Under the pieces are notes generated by a model, which did no database searches, was not told the origin of the DNA, and worked only from the letters and a program-made list of their open reading frames with translations. Below are positions 22,208 through 31,060 of a stretch of DNA of 64,000 bases, piece by piece (the stretch's first letter is position 1; each line of letters begins with the position of its first letter). A program made the position numbers and the translations under genes. Source of the stretch: Bryum argenteum (taxonomy: Eukaryota > Streptophyta > Bryopsida > Bryales > Bryaceae); the NCBI GenBank assembly GCA_037043015.1, contig CM073328.1, positions 917,409 to 981,408 on the forward strand. Direction: 5' to 3'.

Positions 22208-23582
22208 CGCCACTCCAATACTGCAACACAACCAAACCTAAGTATTATTAAATACTCCGAAACCCTGACATTGATGATTCCCCAACGATCGCAACTGACC
22301 ATCGATCACAGTTTCAAAACCCTGAATCAGTTGAGTCTATAACGATCACGTATGGCAAACGATACTCAAAAGTTTCAAAACGTTGACTCAGATGGGTCTC
22401 CGACGACCAGAAATGGCAATCAAGACTCAAAGTTTCACACTTTCGAATTCCTGAATCACATCACAATGGAAGTCGATACTCACCTCGATCGACAAGTGCG
22501 ATTACCTCACTACAGTAGCTCGATACGGACTCCAGACTCATGCTGGAACTTCGAAATGGAATAGTGGAGTTGAGTATCGCGTGAATTGCTGGAATTGGAG
22601 TACTGTTGGGCATGGGGTCGGAAAGGAGGGGCAGGTACAGGTACAGGTCACGGCCGGTACCGAGTGGTACCTTTTTACCTTGTCCGGTGCCAAGCTATCA
22701 CTAACTTGGACTTGCACACACAGAAAGCCTGTGCTCGCCTTGAATCGATCGATCGGAGTCGGCCGGCCTGCTCGATTTGCAGTAAAGTCCCGACTCTAAC
22801 GGACCTCACGAGCTGCTTTCTAGGAGAGTGCGGCGTGAATAGTAAAATCTTTGAGAGGGCACGTGCAGTGTACGGGGATTGAATACTGTATTGCTGGTTG
22901 ATCGATGGGCTAGTCAGCGGAAGTGTCGGCCCAGCATCTTCGTCGCCCTCTTTCGTTGACGGGGGTTTTGGGCAGCTTTCAGCATCTGTTGCATGGGTGT
23001 AGATATGAGTACTTCAGGGTTTAGCAATATGTACAGCTTGTAAGAGCATGGCCACCAGTCAATTGAAAACAACATAACTACTTTTGGGTCTGACTTGGGG
23101 AAGGAGGGCCGGAGATCAAGCACGGAACACAATTCAACTTTAGGGCACGGTCAAAATTGACTACAACATCCGTTTTCTTGGTGTGCATGGAAACCTCTTC
23201 GCAAACTTTTTTGGAAGGTGCTTTCAATGCCACGATAGAAGAGGTTGCACAGAACGAACGGAGTAGAGAAGCGGTTGGGGTGACATGCGGCGGGGAGTGG
23301 GTGGGGAAACTCACGATGGAAACCCATACATTACGAGTATAGGTGGGGTTGTAAAGCTCTCAATCACAACAGTAGTTGTTTTCAGTGGCGGAATTGAGAG
23401 CAAAGGGTGGCCATGCTTTATGAGCATAGCTACCTGTTGGTGTAATTGAGAAATCGTATGTGGTGGAAACCGGGAAGATCGCTATCACTACCTGTGCTTA
23501 CCTCCACATCTTCTCATAGTTGTTCCGCCTCCATGACCCTTCTGTGCATTGAATACCTCTCCACCTCCCTTAGTATGCTTAT
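22208..23582. other. Upstream region of the CASTOR-like gene
   Basis: The gene's promoter or first intron should lie here. I see no transmembrane-coding exon on the minus strand. A repeated motif of CGATACTCA/TTTCAAAAC type at 22280-22480 suggests local duplication. The 5.9-kb piggyBac begins at 23587. Confidence 0.4.
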
Positions 23583-23954
23583 TTAACCCTTAAACTCCCG
23601 AGCGGCCCTGAGAGGGTCGTTCCAGAAGTTTCGGCCACTGTAGCCTTTTCATCTTCGAACAAAATTGGTCAAGGCTTGTGTCAAACTCGTCACGATCCGA
23701 CAGCCAAGCGATCCCAATCATACGCGTGCGAAATTGTGAAGACTTGGAGGTGCAATTTGTAATCCGCTTGTTACGGTTGAGGAGAGAGCAAGAGTTGGAG
23801 TTGCCCGATGCTCTACAACTTAGTTCCGATCGCCATTGAGCTGCACCGTTGCGCATGAGCGGGTAACTTTTGTGCAATCGCCTGTCAGAGCGGTTTAGCT
23901 CTTTTTTTAGATTGTCCGTTTCCGTTGTTGCAACGGTTTTGCAACGGCTCCGCG

Positions 23955-24335
23955 ATGGCACCGGAGTGGATTCGTCAACGACGTGAGCTTCATGGTTCGG
24001 TGTTTCGAAAGGAACTAGAAAATTGGCTATTGATTTCGCAAGGTCAACCTGAAACGATTGTGAAGGAGTGTTTGCTCATGCTTGAAGAAGATTATTTGTT
24101 TTCGCTCCCTCTTCCGCCGGGTGTTGTATTACCGCTTGTCCCTGGTCCTAGGAATTTCCGCTTCCTATTCAGGCGACAAATCGCCTCTTTGCTGCATTGG
24201 AAGGAGAGACGGGCCGAAGGTGATTGCCAGGGGTTCAGTGACAAGTTGAACAGTCTTATCCGAGAAGTTTGGTGGCCGGATGAATTATCAGAGACACTCC
24301 ATGGCGACGGCCTCAGAGAACGAACATCCTGGTGA
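23955..24335 (+). CDS. Accessory ORF 1 of the piggyBac element, unknown function
   Basis: 126 codons from an ATG in good context (GCGATGG), basic and Trp-rich (WIRQRRELHG, ENWLLISQGQ, LLHWKERRAEG). It lies just inside the left end, upstream of the transposase. The end TCCTGGTGAGTCAC looks like a splice donor (G/GTGAGT at about 24332), so it may be a first exon of a spliced transposase transcript rather than a separate protein. I recognise no domain. Confidence 0.4.
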   Translation: MAPEWIRQRRELHGSVFRKELENWLLISQGQPETIVKECLLMLEEDYLFSLPLPPGVVLPLVPGPRNFRFLFRRQIASLLHWKERRAEGDCQGFSDKLNSLIREVWWPDELSETLHGDGLRERTSW

Positions 24336-24612
24336 GTCACAATTCAACCACTTTTCTGATTCGCAATTAGGGTTTGCCAGGACTTCGCCAATGCGTGTAG
24401 GTGGGTTCTTCGATAGTGTGACTTCGCCCACCGTAAGAGAAGGGCATAACATTGGGCCTGTGGAAAGATCGAATATTGCAAGAGGCGAGAATTTCGAGGT
24501 TGAACATGCTTCGCAGGCGCTTTCATCTCCCCATGGACATCACCGACGGCAACATCAAGATGCATCTACAGAGCCAGAACAACCGGAAATACAAGAAACG
24601 GTGAGAATTTGA
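24280..24612 (+). CDS. Accessory ORF 2 of the piggyBac element, unknown function
   Basis: 110 codons overlapping accessory ORF 1 in another frame. The product is hydrophilic, His/Gln/Glu-rich (GHHRRQHQD, TEPEQPEIQE) and predicted disordered. Its 3' end reads ACG/GTGAGAAT, again donor-like. It could be an alternative exon or a non-coding frame. Confidence 0.25.
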   Translation: MNYQRHSMATASENEHPGESQFNHFSDSQLGFARTSPMRVGGFFDSVTSPTVREGHNIGPVERSNIARGENFEVEHASQALSSPHGHHRRQHQDASTEPEQPEIQETVRI

Positions 24613-25380
24613 ACCCTCTCATGTATTTTTGGGTTCGACCATTCATCACCGCCTTCTTTTCCTTTTTGGTATGTTATTCGAGCTATGCAGACTGTTCGAG
24701 ACGGCCAACACAATACTGCAGACGCTTTTGTCCTTCCGTCTTGTGGCAACCTGAAAGCGAATAGCTTGTATTAATTCTGAAAGGGAATAGCTTCTTGACG
24801 TTCTTTTCTATTTTCTGTTAGAATGCTTGAATTGTTCGTAGGTGGAGTAATTGTCTATGGCCAATTGTTGCGCCCCTCCACAGGTGTATCCTCTGACGTG
24901 CATTATATTTTTTCCTACTATACGAATGTCTGGGCAACACTACAAAGTCATAAATTTCTAAAGTAGTAGTCCGGAAGTAGTTCAGTTCAAATAAGCTGGT
25001 ACCCGTATTTAGTTTGCAGTACTTCTTACAATGTTTAGAATTGCTTGTGCACAATTCTCTGCTACTTGTCTTTTGCATCATTGTGGTCAGATAGGAAGCA
25101 TATTGTGATCCTCGCGGACATGAAGAATCCACTGAATGAAAGCACACTTTGTCTTACTCAAACGTCCCTTTTGAGGCTAGAAAACACATGAACCTTGCCA
25201 ACTCGAGGCTGTGAAAAACGTTTCCAATTTCAATGCTTTTGTACTTGCTCAGATTCGTGTCCATTACATAATTTAGGGCTTGATTGGTGTGAAAGTGGTA
25301 TTCTTCATACCCCTCCAAATACCTTACCTATGATGTTGTAACTTTCTGAAACCCTAAAAATTCTATATACTGTCACCCTA

Positions 25381-25536
25381 TACTGCTCCCAATACTGCTA
25401 CCAATACTGCTCTCAATACTGCTCCCAATACTGTTCTCAATACTGCTCCCAGTACTGCTCTCAATATTGCTCTCAATACTGCTCCCAGTACTGCTCTCAA
25501 TACTGCTCCCAATACTGCTCCCAATACTGCTCCCAA
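25381..25536 (+). repeat. 12-bp minisatellite, 13 units
   Basis: Units of TACTGCTCCCAA with variants (TCTC for TCCC, G for A at position 11) run without gaps. Inside the piggyBac element, between its accessory ORFs and the transposase. Confidence 0.9.
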
Positions 25537-25828
25537 CACTAACACAGAAATCTCAACACTTAAGTTTAACACCTTTACATACAAATCCTTTCATAATGTC
25601 ATTGAAAAAAAATGATAGTGGTACAAGCGTTTCCTGCCCTGGCAGTGCTACCTGGTCCTTCCAGGTACCATGAACTGGCCTAAGCCGTAGTTCCTGTCAC
25701 TATCCAACACTCCACACACACACACACACGCTCCTAGCTCCAACACGAGAGAGAGAGAGAGCTCCAAAACTCCTCCAAACCCTGGCCGCCAAACCCTAAT
25801 CTCCAACCCTAGCCGCCTTCATCCATCC

Positions 25829-25882
25829 ACATGATTTCATCCCAGAACAGGATTTCATCCCAGCACAGGATTTCATCCCAGG
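25829..25882 (+). repeat. 18-bp repeat, three units
   Basis: Three successive copies of a unit of the form A(T/G)GATTTCATCCCAG(A/C/G)AC. Noncoding spacer of the piggyBac element. Confidence 0.75.
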
Positions 25883-26315
25883 ACTTAATTGACTACTAGA
25901 AGATTTACTCTTTTACTGGCTAGGTAAATCCCCGGTTAACAATTGGTTTTGTCGAAAGGATTTGCTTTCTAAAGTATCGTATTTGAGAGCGAAATTTTTC
26001 AATTGACTAAAATTTTGAACCCCTGTGACTTTACCCGGTATTTGGTGACGGATGGTTCTGACAGCGGGAGTTGATGCCGATGTTGATTATGTTTGAATGT
26101 CGCAGGGTCAGCAGTTCCCAGGAGGAAAATGAGGAGTTGCCGATCAAAGATCAAAAGCTTGCAGAAGGGGAGCAATCGACATCCCCGACTCGTCCGCTGT
26201 ACATCAGCCATCTGATGCAGCCTATGATCAGAGGCTAGTCCTCTGCGGTTGTGATTTTCCTGCAGGGATAGGGAGATCAGTGAGGCAAAGGCTCGAGCTT
26301 GACGAAGGGGGCACA

Positions 26316-27605
26316 ATGGTTGCTTTGCCGTTTTCATCACTCCGTGAGATGGTGCCTGCTAGGCAAAGCAACAGTAACCAGGCGCGAGAGACCGCAATAG
26401 GAGAGCTACATGCTCAAAAGAAGAAGACCATCAAAAGGGGAAGTGGTGTCATCAATCAAAATACCACAAGTAAGTCCCTAACATTACCATTAGCCGAGTA
26501 TCTAAATTCTTCCAATTTGGATTCTCCACTTGAGAATCCTAATGGGGTTCATTGTAGGCCTATGCAGGAACCACGTGAAGTGGGAGGAGAAGTAGATGAG
26601 CTACTAGAGGCGCTACAAGATGATAATATTTGCCTTTTAGATAGCGAAGCTTCAAGTCAATTTGAGCTTTTATGGACTAATGGTTGTGTACCTCAAAGAA
26701 ATGTGATGTTGAGGAGTGATGTGAACAAACATTTCAACATTCCCTTGTATGACATTGGATGCTTAGGGAGATGTGTGATTGTCCCCAAATGTGAATTACC
26801 GGATTTGCATATTCCATTGAATTGTGATGCATGTTGTTTGGATATGTTTTGGGGTACCGTGGTTGATGAATATTATGATCCAATGTTAGCGATTGAAATG
26901 CTAAGTGTTTTGTTGTTTGGCCCTTGGGATACATACAATGTGCCCGAAGCGGTTTGTAAGTTTGTGGATGAGAATTCGGTTTATGGAAAGGTAAGTGAAA
27001 TTCAACTATGGGGTTCTAGGCTTGAAACCCCTAGTCCATCCAATGGAGATACATCCGATTCTTCATATGAACCTAATCAAGATTCCCCCTCATATTGTAG
27101 TGACATGGATAAATTAGATAATCTAGTATTGACACCTAATTCTCGTAAATGGTTCATAAATTCTTCACCGGCAACCAATGAACTAGGTTTAGATTACAAT
27201 TTTTCTTTTACGGAATTCTCAAAACTACCGGTTTCCGATCGATTTGCCCAAGGCATGTGGAACTCACCGTCGAACGTCCTACCCCCCGTTGTGTGGTTGG
27301 GAGGCAAGCAAGGTTTAGTAAATTACTTGCCCAATTGCAAAAGTCCTTTAGATTTTTTTTTACTATTTTGGCCTAATGAAATTTTAGTGAGAATTGTGAG
27401 AATGAGCAATTTGTATGCCGCCTCAAGCCAAGAAGAAGGAAAAACAAGGGGAGGACGAAATTGGACGCCAATGACGGTAAAAGAACTTTTAACCTTTTTT
27501 GGTGTGTTGATATATATGGCTACTAAAAAGTTACCCGATGTTAGATTACATTGGTCTGAATCTTATGAACACCTATTTCAAACGGAAGCAATAAAAAATG
27601 TATGA
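26316..27605 (+). CDS. piggyBac transposase, N-terminal frame
   Basis: 429 codons from the first ATG (ACAATGG context). The first 330 residues are a low-similarity acidic extension common in piggyBac-like proteins. The DDE_Tnp_1_7 domain then begins: FFLLFWPNEILVRIVRMSN, a basic RGGRNWTPMTVKELLTFFGV segment, ending YEHLFQTEAIKNV. Relatives continue directly into a M-(S/K)-RNRF-(E)-x-ILR block, which here is in the -1 frame (next entry). The frame ends at TGA 27603-27605, overlapping the downstream ATG. Expected role: DNA-binding half of the TTAA-specific transposase. An upstream spliced exon is possible because acceptor-like TTTCCTGCAG precedes it at about 26264. Confidence 0.85.
   Translation: MVALPFSSLREMVPARQSNSNQARETAIGELHAQKKKTIKRGSGVINQNTTSKSLTLPLAEYLNSSNLDSPLENPNGVHCRPMQEPREVGGEVDELLEALQDDNICLLDSEASSQFELLWTNGCVPQRNVMLRSDVNKHFNIPLYDIGCLGRCVIVPKCELPDLHIPLNCDACCLDMFWGTVVDEYYDPMLAIEMLSVLLFGPWDTYNVPEAVCKFVDENSVYGKVSEIQLWGSRLETPSPSNGDTSDSSYEPNQDSPSYCSDMDKLDNLVLTPNSRKWFINSSPATNELGLDYNFSFTEFSKLPVSDRFAQGMWNSPSNVLPPVVWLGGKQGLVNYLPNCKSPLDFFLLFWPNEILVRIVRMSNLYAASSQEEGKTRGGRNWTPMTVKELLTFFGVLIYMATKKLPDVRLHWSESYEHLFQTEAIKNV
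27593..27599 (+). promoter_or_regulatory. Possible -1 ribosomal frameshift heptamer A AAA AAT
   Basis: Zero-frame codons here are ATA AAA AAT GTA TGA. A -1 slip on A_AAA_AAT would read TGT ATG AAA AGA and join the two transposase frames exactly where homology requires. The alternatives are a one-base indel in this copy or reinitiation at the overlapping ATGA. No pseudoknot was assessed. Confidence 0.4.
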
Positions 27606-28756
27606 AAAGAAACCGATTCGAAGACATTCTAAGATGTTTGTATTTGGTGGATAACCAAAATGTAACAACCGATAAACGAAGTCCTAATTACAACAAATTA
27701 GCAAAAACGGAATGGTTAGTCAAAGAACATAATAAACTATGTTCTATGTATTATTACCCAGAACAAAATGTATGTGTTGATGAAATGATGATAAAATATA
27801 CAGGTAAATACGCCCCCATCCGTCAATATATGAAAGCTAAACCAACACAATATGGTTTAAAAATATGGTGTTTAGCTAATTGTGAATCGAAATATGTACA
27901 AAAAATAGAAATCTATTGGGGAGCTAGTGAATCACAAGAAGAGGGCAATGTTGGTGGAAGAGTGGTGCTAAACCCAATGGGAGGTTTAGAAGGTAAGGGG
28001 CATATTGTCACGTGTGACAATTTCTTTACTTCACCTAACTTGTTTTGGACATTGTTGGAGCGTGGGATTTTTGCTACGGGAACATGTAGGACAAACTGGA
28101 TTGGATGGCCTCAAGCACTTACAAACTCACCGGCGGCGGGATCCCGAGGGCAAATTTGGTACCGGATCCATGCAAGCGGGAAGATGTGCGCCGTCACGTG
28201 GTATGATAACAAACTGGTTTCATTGCTTTCTACGGCGTGTAGTCCAATAGATAATACAAAATCTTTGTTTATAACCCGTTGGCATGTAGGAGGGAATATT
28301 CAAATCCCGGCTTCTCCAGTTTTGTTACATTATCAAGAGCACATGAGGGGTGTTGATGTGCATGATCAATTGCGCAGGTACCATTCTTTGCAAAGAATGG
28401 ACCACAAATGGTGGCATAAGATTTTCTTTCATATTTTGGATCAATCTTTTTTGAATGCATACATTTTGTACAAGCAAATCATGGTAAGTAGAAACGCTAA
28501 ACTTATGTCACATTTGAGTTTCTATGTTGAAATTGCTAACTCTTTGATCGAGATGCCCAAAGAGAAACCAACATGTATGCCCGGGGCGGCGGTTCCAAAT
28601 CCCGGAAAACTGCACTACACCATGGCGTGGAGCGGCGAAAATCGTACCCGGCGCATATGCGTAGTTTGTAAAAAAAGACGCCAATGGTATTGTCCCACTT
28701 GCAATGTTTCCGTTTGCATGGGTGAGTGTTTTGTGATTCACCACTCACAACAATGA
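27602..28756 (+). CDS. piggyBac transposase, catalytic frame with C-terminal zinc finger
   Basis: 384 codons, starting MKRNRFEDILRCLYLVDNQ. It holds the catalytic landmarks of the family in order: first Asp in VCVDEMMIKYTGKYAP, second Asp in VTCDNFFTSPNLFW, third Asp in RGVDVHDQLRRYHSL, and the WWHKIFFHILDQ-NAYILYK helix. The end has the cysteine-rich domain CVVC-x7-YCPTC-x4-CMGECF-x-I-HH, used by piggyBac for end binding. No internal stops. The frame is -1 relative to the N-terminal ORF. Together they give about 815 residues, long for the family because of the N-terminal extension. Cuts and joins DNA at TTAA without leaving footprints, by family knowledge. Domain completeness suggests the element moved recently. 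Confidence 0.93.
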   Translation: MKRNRFEDILRCLYLVDNQNVTTDKRSPNYNKLAKTEWLVKEHNKLCSMYYYPEQNVCVDEMMIKYTGKYAPIRQYMKAKPTQYGLKIWCLANCESKYVQKIEIYWGASESQEEGNVGGRVVLNPMGGLEGKGHIVTCDNFFTSPNLFWTLLERGIFATGTCRTNWIGWPQALTNSPAAGSRGQIWYRIHASGKMCAVTWYDNKLVSLLSTACSPIDNTKSLFITRWHVGGNIQIPASPVLLHYQEHMRGVDVHDQLRRYHSLQRMDHKWWHKIFFHILDQSFLNAYILYKQIMVSRNAKLMSHLSFYVEIANSLIEMPKEKPTCMPGAAVPNPGKLHYTMAWSGENRTRRICVVCKKRRQWYCPTCNVSVCMGECFVIHHSQQ

Positions 28757-28817
28757 CATATTTTATGTATGTTTTTTTTCTTTTATTTTTTACATTCCCA
28801 TGTATTCATTTTTTCTC

Positions 28818-29067
28818 CTTAATAAAATAAACTCACACATACTATCTTATTTTATTGCAAAAGTGTGACATGTATGCATTTCTACTTTGAATAAATATGT
28901 GTATCAGCATACGAACGGACACTTCATTTAGGTCGGCCCCTATCAATAAAATAACTCACACATCTTAGTTTTATTTTATTGCAAAAATATAATATGTGTA
29001 CATTTCTAATTTGAATAAATATACAATATATGGGCACACGAACGGACACTTCATTCACGTCCACACC
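28818..29067 (+). repeat. Tandem duplication (two ~123-bp units) ending in SINE-like tail sequence
   Basis: Two units each run AATAAAATAA-CTCACACAT...TATTTTATTGCAAAA...TTTGAATAAATAT and end with CGAACGGACACTTCATT. That last stretch is also the 3' end of the SINEs at 8223 and 45430 (GAAC-ACACTTCATTCACG). A TCTATC-rich stretch follows. It lies within the piggyBac 3' region. Confidence 0.75.
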
Positions 29068-29480
29068 TTTCAAAGGGACCAAAGCTTCTATCTATCTTCT
29101 TTCTATCTTGAATGGGCCCAAATTACATCTCAACCCTTGCTTTCTTAGATAATATATAACATTTTTCAAAATAACTCATTTGAAGCCGTGGCCATGAGTT
29201 CGAAGCAATTGGACTCAAATGACTCCCTGGACAGTTTAAGAAAAAAAAAAAACAAACGACTCGGCTCCCTGGATCTGTTCTCGGTGGAAGGATTCTCAGT
29301 GGGTCCCAGTGATGAAAGTCGGGTGTTCCCGTCCTTGCCCAGCCAGCGCTCATTCACTCTCAATTCATTGCTCCGTATCTGCAGGCCCGACCCCACCTGT
29401 TGGTCTGCCCAATTCCAATTGATTCTTCCACAGATGCTCAGGGCTGCCCGCTGGAGGAGCCTCGGGCGTTTAAGGGTTAA

Positions 29481-29741
29481 CCCCTAAACGACCACGGCCA
29501 CCGATTCGGCTTTTACAGTCAAGGCCAAAAAAAATTTACAATCAACTTCAAATGTTATGATCTCACATCTTGTAATGATCCAACAGTTGAAAATTTTCAC
29601 ACTACTACCAATAGTAGTCTACTTCAAGATCCTACGGTTGAAATTATCAAAAATTTCCAAAAATATTGGAGGTACCCCCATTAGTACATAGTGGTCAGTG
29701 TTGGGATTTCAAGCTCCCAAAACATCGTGGATCTTTAGGGA
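29481..29741. mobile_element. TTAA-flanked element, CCCCTAA family (261 bp), abutting the piggyBac
   Basis: Ends CCCCTAAACG and (reversed right) TCCCTAAAGATCC; TTAA at 29742-29745 on the right. On the left it uses TTAA 29477-29480, which is also the right duplication of the piggyBac element. One element therefore landed in the other's TTAA. It carries the paired motifs ATCCAACAGTTGA (29578) and ATCCTACGGTTGA (29629). Confidence 0.85.
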
Positions 29742-29745
29742 TTAA

Positions 29746-30811
29746 GCTTGTTAACAGCTTGCTTACATCATCAACTTTGTGATTTATTTGCTGTGAGTGG
29801 TTGTGGGAGGGAGCTAAAGTATTTCAATGTGGAATAGGTAAACATTGGGGCACATTAAACCAATAAGAAAATTGGTGTCTCTAAGGTCAATCTATGGGTG
29901 CGTTTCATGTCGGTCAAAAACTGCGTATTAGGAGTATTTAACGAAGCAGAAGAATCTTGTTAAATACCTAAATATCGTTGTACCTAAGAATTAAATTTTA
30001 ATTGGAGTATGAGGTGTTTATGCTACATTTAACTACTTACGATTGGGAGTATTTCGGAAGGAACACATTGGAGGCTCCCCCTATGGCTTCGAAAACATAA
30101 AATTGAAGCAAAAAAATAATTATCTCAAGAGATTCCACAAGAATATAATAAGATTCAAATCCCCCAAAGTTGGTTTTCAGTTAGCATACTAATTACTTCA
30201 CAAGACCAATAAATCCAAAATCTCTCTCAATTTAGAATTCTTGAATGAGTCCGGACTTGGTCAAATGTGGTATTTTTTGAAGTTCTAAGCTTCCATCTAT
30301 ATTAAGGAATAATAATTTGAGCTTATTAAAAAACTTTAATACTTGAGGAACATCTTTCTCGATGCTTTGCTCATCTCGGATAATTTAATCCGTTGATAAT
30401 ATTCGTAGGGTTTCTCCTCAACAAAACTCACCAATAAAATTTTAATGATACATGATTTTTGAGAAGTTGTTTCTCTTTTATGTACATATGGATTTCAACA
30501 TTGCTTGTTGGATTGGACTCTAATTTGAGTCTTGTTATAGTGGTAGAAACCTTATATTCATCGACAATGTGAGGAAGACATGGCATGTAATTTAGTGCAA
30601 GCTAGGGGGTCTCGTTTTGGACCTTTTTTCTTTGTGAATTTTGGGGCAATTTTCACCATTGTAAGGCTATTATTTGAGCCAGGAATTTTTTTGATGAATT
30701 TTTTCCGGCTAAGGTGTTATCAAGATGAAAGTGAACATCTCTCTAACCAGTGATAATTTCATTGCAAGAAGTATATTGATAGTATTTCTACCTTAAAGCG
30801 AAAATAATGTA
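29746..30811. other. AT-rich intergenic DNA
   Basis: No gene or element ends recognised. Confidence 0.5.
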
Positions 30812-30815
30812 TTAA

Positions 30816-31056
30816 CCCCTAAAGGTCCAAGAAAGCGAAAACTGCTTTTTGGAGTCCAAAATTCAGCCAACTTTGACCATTATAATCTCACAAACGAAGA
30901 AGAATCAACGGTTCAATTTTGGCAAGTGAGTGGAAGGTTAAGTTAACTTCAAGATCCTACGGTTGGATCTTCCAAATAATTCTGAGATTGAGAGTTTTTA
31001 GGCCTGAAGTAAGGGAATGTCCATTTTTACAATTTTGCATCAAGAACCTTTAGGGG
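30816..31056. mobile_element. TTAA-flanked element, CCCCTAA family (241 bp)
   Basis: TTAA at 30812-30815 and 31057-31060 flank ends CCCCTAAAGGTCC and (reversed right) CCCCTAAAGGTTC, 12 of 13 identical. Contains the paired motifs ATCAACGGTTC (30904) and ATCCTACGGTTGG (30954). The interior aligns in reverse with 46593-46842. Not coding. Confidence 0.9.
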
Positions 31057-31060
31057 TTAA

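Larger units (their letters stand above)
23587..29476 (+). mobile_element. piggyBac-superfamily DNA transposon (5,890 bp), both ends intact
   Basis: TTAA at 23583-23586 and 29477-29480 flank inverted ends CCCTTAAACTCCCGAG (left) and CCCTTAAACGCCCGAG (right, reversed), 15 of 16 identical; a GGGCAGCCCTGA block follows on the right and GGCCCTGAG on the left. piggyBac elements insert at TTAA and have CCC-start ends. Inside are a split transposase frame (26316-28756), two small 5' ORFs, a 12-bp minisatellite and a tandem SINE-tail duplication near the 3' end. It is inserted 1.4 kb upstream of the CASTOR-like coding region, in opposite orientation. From general knowledge, piggyBac is well described in animals, fungi and some protists, and rarely in land plants. 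Confidence 0.92.

Noticed and set aside
23925-23954. Longer start for piggyBac accessory ORF 1
   Set aside because: The frame opens with TTG; the first ATG is at 23955, so the earlier start is not used in the call.
26280-26315. Transposase N-terminal frame starting at 26280
   Set aside because: The first codon there is GTG; the first ATG in frame is 26316 and has better context.
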